Shown: positions 60,082 to 64,000 of the stretch, one piece after another | How positions within the stretch are numbered: the stretch's first letter is position 1 | Layout of the letters: the number at the start of each line of letters is the position of its first letter | NCBI RefSeq assembly: GCF_004214935.1 | Contig: NZ_SFCC01000003.1 | Coordinates: 310,001-374,000, forward strand | Length of the DNA: 64,000 nt | Origin: Amycolatopsis suaedae | GTDB lineage: Bacteria; Actinomycetota; Actinomycetes; Mycobacteriales; Pseudonocardiaceae | Reading direction: 5' to 3' | Position numbers and translations under genes: made by a program | The notes under the pieces: generated by a model | Told to the model about the DNA's origin: nothing | Seen by the model: only the letters and a program-made list of their open reading frames with translations | Database searches by the model: none

Positions 60082-62615
60082 GCGAGAACGACGACACGCC
60101 GGCCCCGCCGCGCCGAGGTGAACTGCGCATCTACCTCGGCGCGGCGCCCGGCGTCGGCAAGACCTACGCCATGCTCGGCGAGGCGCACCGCAGGCTCGAA
60201 CGCGGCACCGACGTGGTGATCGGGCTGGTCGAGACCCACGGCAGGGCGAAGACCGCGCGGCTGATCGAGGGGCTGGAGGTCGTGCCGCGGCGGGCGAGCA
60301 CGCATCGGGGCAGGGACTTCACCGAGTTCGACGTCGACGCCGTCCTGGCCCGCGCACCCGAGGTCGCGGTCGTCGACGAGCTGGCGCACACCAACGTCCC
60401 CGGCTCCCGCAACGAGAAGCGCTGGCAGGACGTCGAGGAACTGCTCGCCGCCGGCATCGACGTGCTGTCCACGGTGAACGTGCAGCACCTGGAGAGCCTC
60501 GGCGACGTCGTCGCGCGCATCACCGGCGTCGTGCAGCACGAGACGGTGCCCGACGACGTCGTGCGCAGGGCCGAGCAGGTCGAGCTGGTCGACATCACGC
60601 CGGAGGCGCTGCGGCGCAGGCTCGCGCACGGCAACGTCTACCCGGCACACCGCATCGACGCGGCACTGGGCAACTACTTCCGCCCCGGCAACCTGACCGC
60701 CCTGCGCGAGCTGGCCCTGCTGTGGGTGGCCGACCAGGTGGACGTCGCGTTGCAGCGGTACCGGGCCGAGCAGAAGATCACCGACACCTGGGAGGCCCGC
60801 GAACGGGTCGTCGTGTCGATCACCGGCGGCCCGGAGAGCGAGACGCTGATCCGGCGGGCACGGCGGATCGCCGCGCGGGCCGGCGCGGAGCTGCAGGTGG
60901 TGCACGTGCTGCGGGGTGACGGCCTGACCAGGGTCGGGCCGACGTCGATCGGCCGCTACCGCAAGGTGGCCGAGGACGTCGGCGCCACGTTCCACACCGT
61001 GGTGGGCGACGACGTCCCGACGGCGCTGCTGGACTTCGCCCGCGGCGCCAACGCCACCCAGCTCGTGCTCGGCACGTCCCGGCGGTCCCGGCTGGCGCGG
61101 CTGTTCGAAGAGGGCATCGGGGCCACGGTCGTGCAGCGGTCGGGCCCGATCGACGTGCACATGGTGACCCACGACGAGGCGGGCGGGCGGCTGCGGGCGC
61201 GGCTGGACGCCAACCCGCTGGCGCCGTCGCGGCGGGTGTGGGGCTGGGTGCTGTCGCTGGCGGCGCCGGCGCTGGCCACGCTGGGCGGGGTGGTCCTGCG
61301 GGACCAGCTGGACTTCTCCACCGACGTCGTCGTGTACTTCCTGGCCACGATCGTGGTCGCGCTGGTCGGCGGGCTCGGGCCCGCGTTGTTCGCCGCCGTG
61401 CTGTCGGCGGGGCTGCTGAACTTCTTCTTCACCCCGCCGTATCACCTGCTGACCGTGCAGGATCCGCGCAACGTCGTCACGCTGGTGGCCATGGTGGTGG
61501 CCGCGGTGCTGGTGGCCGCGGTCGTCGACGTCGCGGCGCGGCGGGCGGCGCAGGCGGCCAGGGCGCGGACCGAGGCGTCGTTGCTGGCGTCCTACGCCCG
61601 CACGGTGCTGACCCACGCCTCGCCGGCCGAGCGGCTGCTGGAGAAGGTGCGGGAGAACTTCAGCCTCGAATCGGTGGCGCTGGTGGAGAAGCGGGACGGC
61701 AAGTGGCAGCGGGTCGCGCACGCTGGCCCGGACCCGTGCGGGCACCCCGACGATGCCGATGTGGACGTTCCGGTGACCTCCGGTGTGCACCTGGTGTTGC
61801 GCGGCAGGGCGTTGCAGGCGGCCGACCGGGGCGTGCTGGAGGCCGCCGCCGGGCAGGCGCTGCTGGCCCTGCGGCAGCAGCGGATGGCCGCCGCGGCCGA
61901 CAAGGCCGAACGCAAGGCGGCGGCGACCGAGCTGCGCACGGCGCTGCTGTCGGCGGTCGGCCACGACCTGCGCACGCCGCTGACGTCGATCAAGGCGGCG
62001 GCGGGAAGCCTGCGGGCGACCGACATCGAGCTGTCCGAAGAGGACACGGCGGAGCTGCTGGCGACGATCGAGGAGTCGGCCGACCGGCTGGCCGGGCTGA
62101 TCGACAACCTGCTGGACTCGTCACGGCTGGCCACCGGCGCGGTGCGGCCGCACCTGCGTCCGGTCGGCTACGACGAGGTGGTGCACCACGCGTTGTCCAG
62201 TGTGGACGGGTCGGCGAGCATCGAGGTCGGCATCGCCGACGACGTGCCCTGGGTGCTGGCCGATCCCGGGCTGCTGGAGCGGGTCGTCGCCAACGTCGTC
62301 GACAACGCCCTGCGGCACGGCGCGAGCCCGCAGCCGGTCTCGGTGCGGGCCAGTGCGCACGCCGACTGGGTGGAGCTGCGGGTCACCGACCACGGCCGGG
62401 GACTGAAGAAGGGCAAGGCGGACTCGGCGTTCGCCCCGTTCCAGCGGCTCGGCGACCGCAACGGCGCGCCGGGCGTCGGGCTCGGGTTGTCGGTGGCGAA
62501 GGGGTTCACCGAGGCCATGGGCGGCACCATCCGGGCGGAGGACACGCCGGGCGGTGGGTTGACCGTCGTCGTGGCGCTGCCGAAGTATGCCGGTGTGGAA
62601 GGGGAGCAGGCGTGA
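60078..62615 (+). CDS. kdpD: Osmosensitive K+ sensor histidine kinase
   Basis: This 845-residue sensor has the KdpD N-terminal domain with Walker-like GAAPGVGKTYAML (about 21-33) and VDELAHTNVPGSRNEKRWQDVEELL, a USP domain (about 245-370), four helices (about 385-490), a GAF-like region, HisKA (His in SAVGHDLRTPLTSI, near 627) and HATPase (about 735-840, with N, G1 and G2 boxes). Low K+ or c-di-AMP state controls it in relatives. GTG overlap with kdpC. Confidence 0.96.
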   Translation: MSENDDTPAPPRRGELRIYLGAAPGVGKTYAMLGEAHRRLERGTDVVIGLVETHGRAKTARLIEGLEVVPRRASTHRGRDFTEFDVDAVLARAPEVAVVDELAHTNVPGSRNEKRWQDVEELLAAGIDVLSTVNVQHLESLGDVVARITGVVQHETVPDDVVRRAEQVELVDITPEALRRRLAHGNVYPAHRIDAALGNYFRPGNLTALRELALLWVADQVDVALQRYRAEQKITDTWEARERVVVSITGGPESETLIRRARRIAARAGAELQVVHVLRGDGLTRVGPTSIGRYRKVAEDVGATFHTVVGDDVPTALLDFARGANATQLVLGTSRRSRLARLFEEGIGATVVQRSGPIDVHMVTHDEAGGRLRARLDANPLAPSRRVWGWVLSLAAPALATLGGVVLRDQLDFSTDVVVYFLATIVVALVGGLGPALFAAVLSAGLLNFFFTPPYHLLTVQDPRNVVTLVAMVVAAVLVAAVVDVAARRAAQAARARTEASLLASYARTVLTHASPAERLLEKVRENFSLESVALVEKRDGKWQRVAHAGPDPCGHPDDADVDVPVTSGVHLVLRGRALQAADRGVLEAAAGQALLALRQQRMAAAADKAERKAAATELRTALLSAVGHDLRTPLTSIKAAAGSLRATDIELSEEDTAELLATIEESADRLAGLIDNLLDSSRLATGAVRPHLRPVGYDEVVHHALSSVDGSASIEVGIADDVPWVLADPGLLERVVANVVDNALRHGASPQPVSVRASAHADWVELRVTDHGRGLKKGKADSAFAPFQRLGDRNGAPGVGLGLSVAKGFTEAMGGTIRAEDTPGGGLTVVVALPKYAGVEGEQA

Positions 62616-63307
62616 CTGAGCGGCCGAGCACGGTGCTCGTGGTGGACGACGAGCCGCAGATCGTGCGTGCCTTGCGGATCAACCTGTCCGCGCGCGGGTA
62701 CAAGGTGGTGACCGCGCACGACGGCGCCGCCGCGCTGCGGGCGGCCGCCGAGACCAAGCCCGACGTCGTGGTGCTCGACCTCGGCCTGCCGGACATGGAC
62801 GGCAACGAGGTGATCGACGGCCTGCGTGGGTGGTCGACCGTGCCGATCATCGTGCTGTCGGCAAGGGGCGACTCGACCGACAAGGTGCGGGCACTCGACG
62901 CCGGTGCCGACGACTACGTCACCAAGCCGTTCGGCATGGACGAGCTGCTGGCCCGGCTGCGGGCCGCGGTGCGGCGGTCGGCGGTCACCGGTGCCGACGA
63001 CGCCAGCGCCGTCGTCGAGACCGGTTCGCTGCGGATCGACCTGGCGGCCAAGCGGGTGCGCCGCGACGGCGCGGACGTGCACCTGACCAAGACCGAGTGG
63101 GGTGTGCTGGAGCTGCTGGTGCGCAACCGGGGCAGGCTCGTGGCGCAGAAGCAGCTGCTGCACGAGGTCTGGGGGCCGTCCTACGACACCGAGTCGCACT
63201 ACCTGCGGGTCTACCTGGCGCAGCTGCGCCGCAAGCTGGAGGCGGAGCCGTCACGGCCCCGCCACCTGCTCACCGAGCCCGGCATGGGCTACCGCTTCGA
63301 GATGTAG
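62612..63307 (+). CDS. kdpE: KdpE response regulator
   Basis: This 231-residue OmpR/PhoB-type regulator has receiver motifs VVDDEPQ, LDLGLPDMDG, LSARGDSTDKV and YVTKPFGMDELLARLRA, and a C-terminal winged helix (LTKTEWGVLELLVRNRGRLVAQ ... SHYLRVYLAQLRRKLE, TEPGMGYRF). It is expected to activate kdpFABC. Stop is 12 bp from the convergent gene. Confidence 0.96.
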   Translation: MTERPSTVLVVDDEPQIVRALRINLSARGYKVVTAHDGAAALRAAAETKPDVVVLDLGLPDMDGNEVIDGLRGWSTVPIIVLSARGDSTDKVRALDAGADDYVTKPFGMDELLARLRAAVRRSAVTGADDASAVVETGSLRIDLAAKRVRRDGADVHLTKTEWGVLELLVRNRGRLVAQKQLLHEVWGPSYDTESHYLRVYLAQLRRKLEAEPSRPRHLLTEPGMGYRFEM

Positions 63308-63319
63308 TTGCGCCGGGGC

Positions 63320-63922
63320 CTACTGCGGGCGGGACGTGCCCGTCGTCGTCGACGAGGACGTCGTGCCCTCCGAGGTCGTGCTCGACGGCGGGTCCGTCGG
63401 GGTGCTGGTCGGCGGAGTGGACGTCGGCGGCGTGTGCGTGCGGGTCGGCGTCGACGTCGGCGAGGTCGGGTCGCTGGTCACCGGCGGCGGCGTGCCAGGG
63501 GGCGGGTTGCCGGGCGGCGGGTTGACCGGCGGCGGCACGTTCGGCGGCGGGGTGAACACCGTGGTGGTCGGCCTGCCGTCCGGGCCCGTGGTCACGGTCG
63601 TGCTCGGCGGGGCCGAGTACGAGCCCGCGACCGGCTCGCCGTTGACGATCATCGGGTCCTGGGCGGGCACCGGCTGGCCCGGTACGACCGGCGAACCGGG
63701 CCCGCCACCGGGGCTGCCCACCTGCGCGGGCCCGCCGGCGTCGGCCGAGGGCTCACTGCCGGCCAGCTGGGCGACCGCGCCGAACGCCGTGGCCAGCACG
63801 AGTCCGCTGGCGGCGAGGACGGCGAGGCCGGTGCGCTGCAGGCGGCCACCCGGCGCGCCGGGCGGCGTGAGCGTGCCGGGCGTCTCGGGGTGGTTCGACG
63901 GGGACCCCGGGGACTGGGGCAT
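63320..63922 (-). CDS. Membrane-anchored Pro/Thr/Ser-rich protein
   Basis: This encodes 200 residues. After a Pro-rich cytosolic start it has one hydrophobic segment (about 30-52, LQRTGLAVLAASGLVLATAFGAV), then a long low-complexity outside region rich in Pro, Thr, Ser and Gly with PPPVNPPPGNPPPG and TSTPPTSTPTDPPSST. No known domain. Such tails are often O-glycosylated in actinobacteria. Ends in SRPQ. The last 78 bases of the window (63923-64000) contain nothing I can assign. Confidence 0.7.
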   Translation of the reverse strand: MPQSPGSPSNHPETPGTLTPPGAPGGRLQRTGLAVLAASGLVLATAFGAVAQLAGSEPSADAGGPAQVGSPGGGPGSPVVPGQPVPAQDPMIVNGEPVAGSYSAPPSTTVTTGPDGRPTTTVFTPPPNVPPPVNPPPGNPPPGTPPPVTSDPTSPTSTPTRTHTPPTSTPPTSTPTDPPSSTTSEGTTSSSTTTGTSRPQ

Positions 63923-64000
63923 CGTGGCTCCTAGCGTGGCTGTGCCTGGGAGTGGAATCCGGTGCGGGACGTTATCACTGCCGGATGACCCTGGGCGAGC

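Noticed and set aside
1..64000. tRNA or rRNA genes
   Set aside because: No tRNA-like cloverleaf or rRNA sequence was recognised by eye; a covariance-model scan would be needed to exclude a missed one.

Overview
The window is high-GC actinobacterial DNA. Gene content (a six-Mce operon, SepIVA, DUF3558 lipoprotein, HelD/HelR-type helicase) and the order pyc ... rsmD-coaD ... sepIVA-DUF177-rpmF-rnc-mutM point to Pseudonocardiales, probably an Amycolatopsis-like genus. The genus is an inference; no rRNA or other species marker is present.

Layout. 1-1.6 kb: 5' part of gltB and a small Cys-rich protein, both minus. 2.2-9.9 kb: a FAD/Fe-S dehydrogenase, a NarL-type two-component system, a membrane protein, a shortened Ldh-family protein, an SDR and a degenerate-looking secreted subtilase. 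10-15.9 kb: pyruvate carboxylase, a membrane class III nucleotide cyclase and an arginase-fold enzyme. 16.2-26.3 kb: a RiPP locus. 26.4-37.2 kb: a PucR regulator and a ten-gene mce operon. 37.5-42.2 kb: secreted proteins that share promoter motifs with the mce operon. 42.3-45.4 kb: a flavin oxidoreductase and the helicase. 45.6-51.2 kb: conserved housekeeping genes (rsmD, coaD, a secreted RNase, sepIVA, DUF177, rpmF, rnc, a lipoprotein, mutM). 51.3-55.3 kb: PadR/HAAS pair, a stress-type membrane protein and asnB. 55.6-63.3 kb: complete kdpFABCDE preceded by a 27-codon membrane peptide; then a Pro/Thr-rich anchored protein.

The most interesting part is the 10-kb RiPP locus. A 63-residue precursor consists of two 27-residue repeats, each ending in a PGTNALVHNPFA segment, with no Cys or Ser. 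It sits behind a perfect 23-bp palindrome whose core (TGAAAAC-C-GTTTTCA) looks like an actinobacterial Zur box. Downstream on the same strand are an E1-like/RRE protein, an S15/CocE-type hydrolase and two YcaO proteins. Converging on them is an operon encoding an FecCD-type permease, ATPase and binding lipoprotein, translationally coupled to a SagB-type dehydrogenase. Divergent from that operon is an EntS-like MFS exporter, with a second Zur-like site in the shared promoter. Together these suggest a zinc-regulated, post-translationally modified peptide that is exported and re-imported, that is, a candidate ribosomal zincophore. The regulator and metal assignments are inference.

Non-coding DNA carries several dispersed repeat families: long perfect hairpins built on TGAAGGCCACCTTCA, arrays of CGCGAGTCGTACGTTC-like units, and an inverted-repeat element between pyc and the cyclase. 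Three divergent or upstream promoter regions share operator-like palindromes, linking the PucR gene, the mce operon and the secreted proteins.
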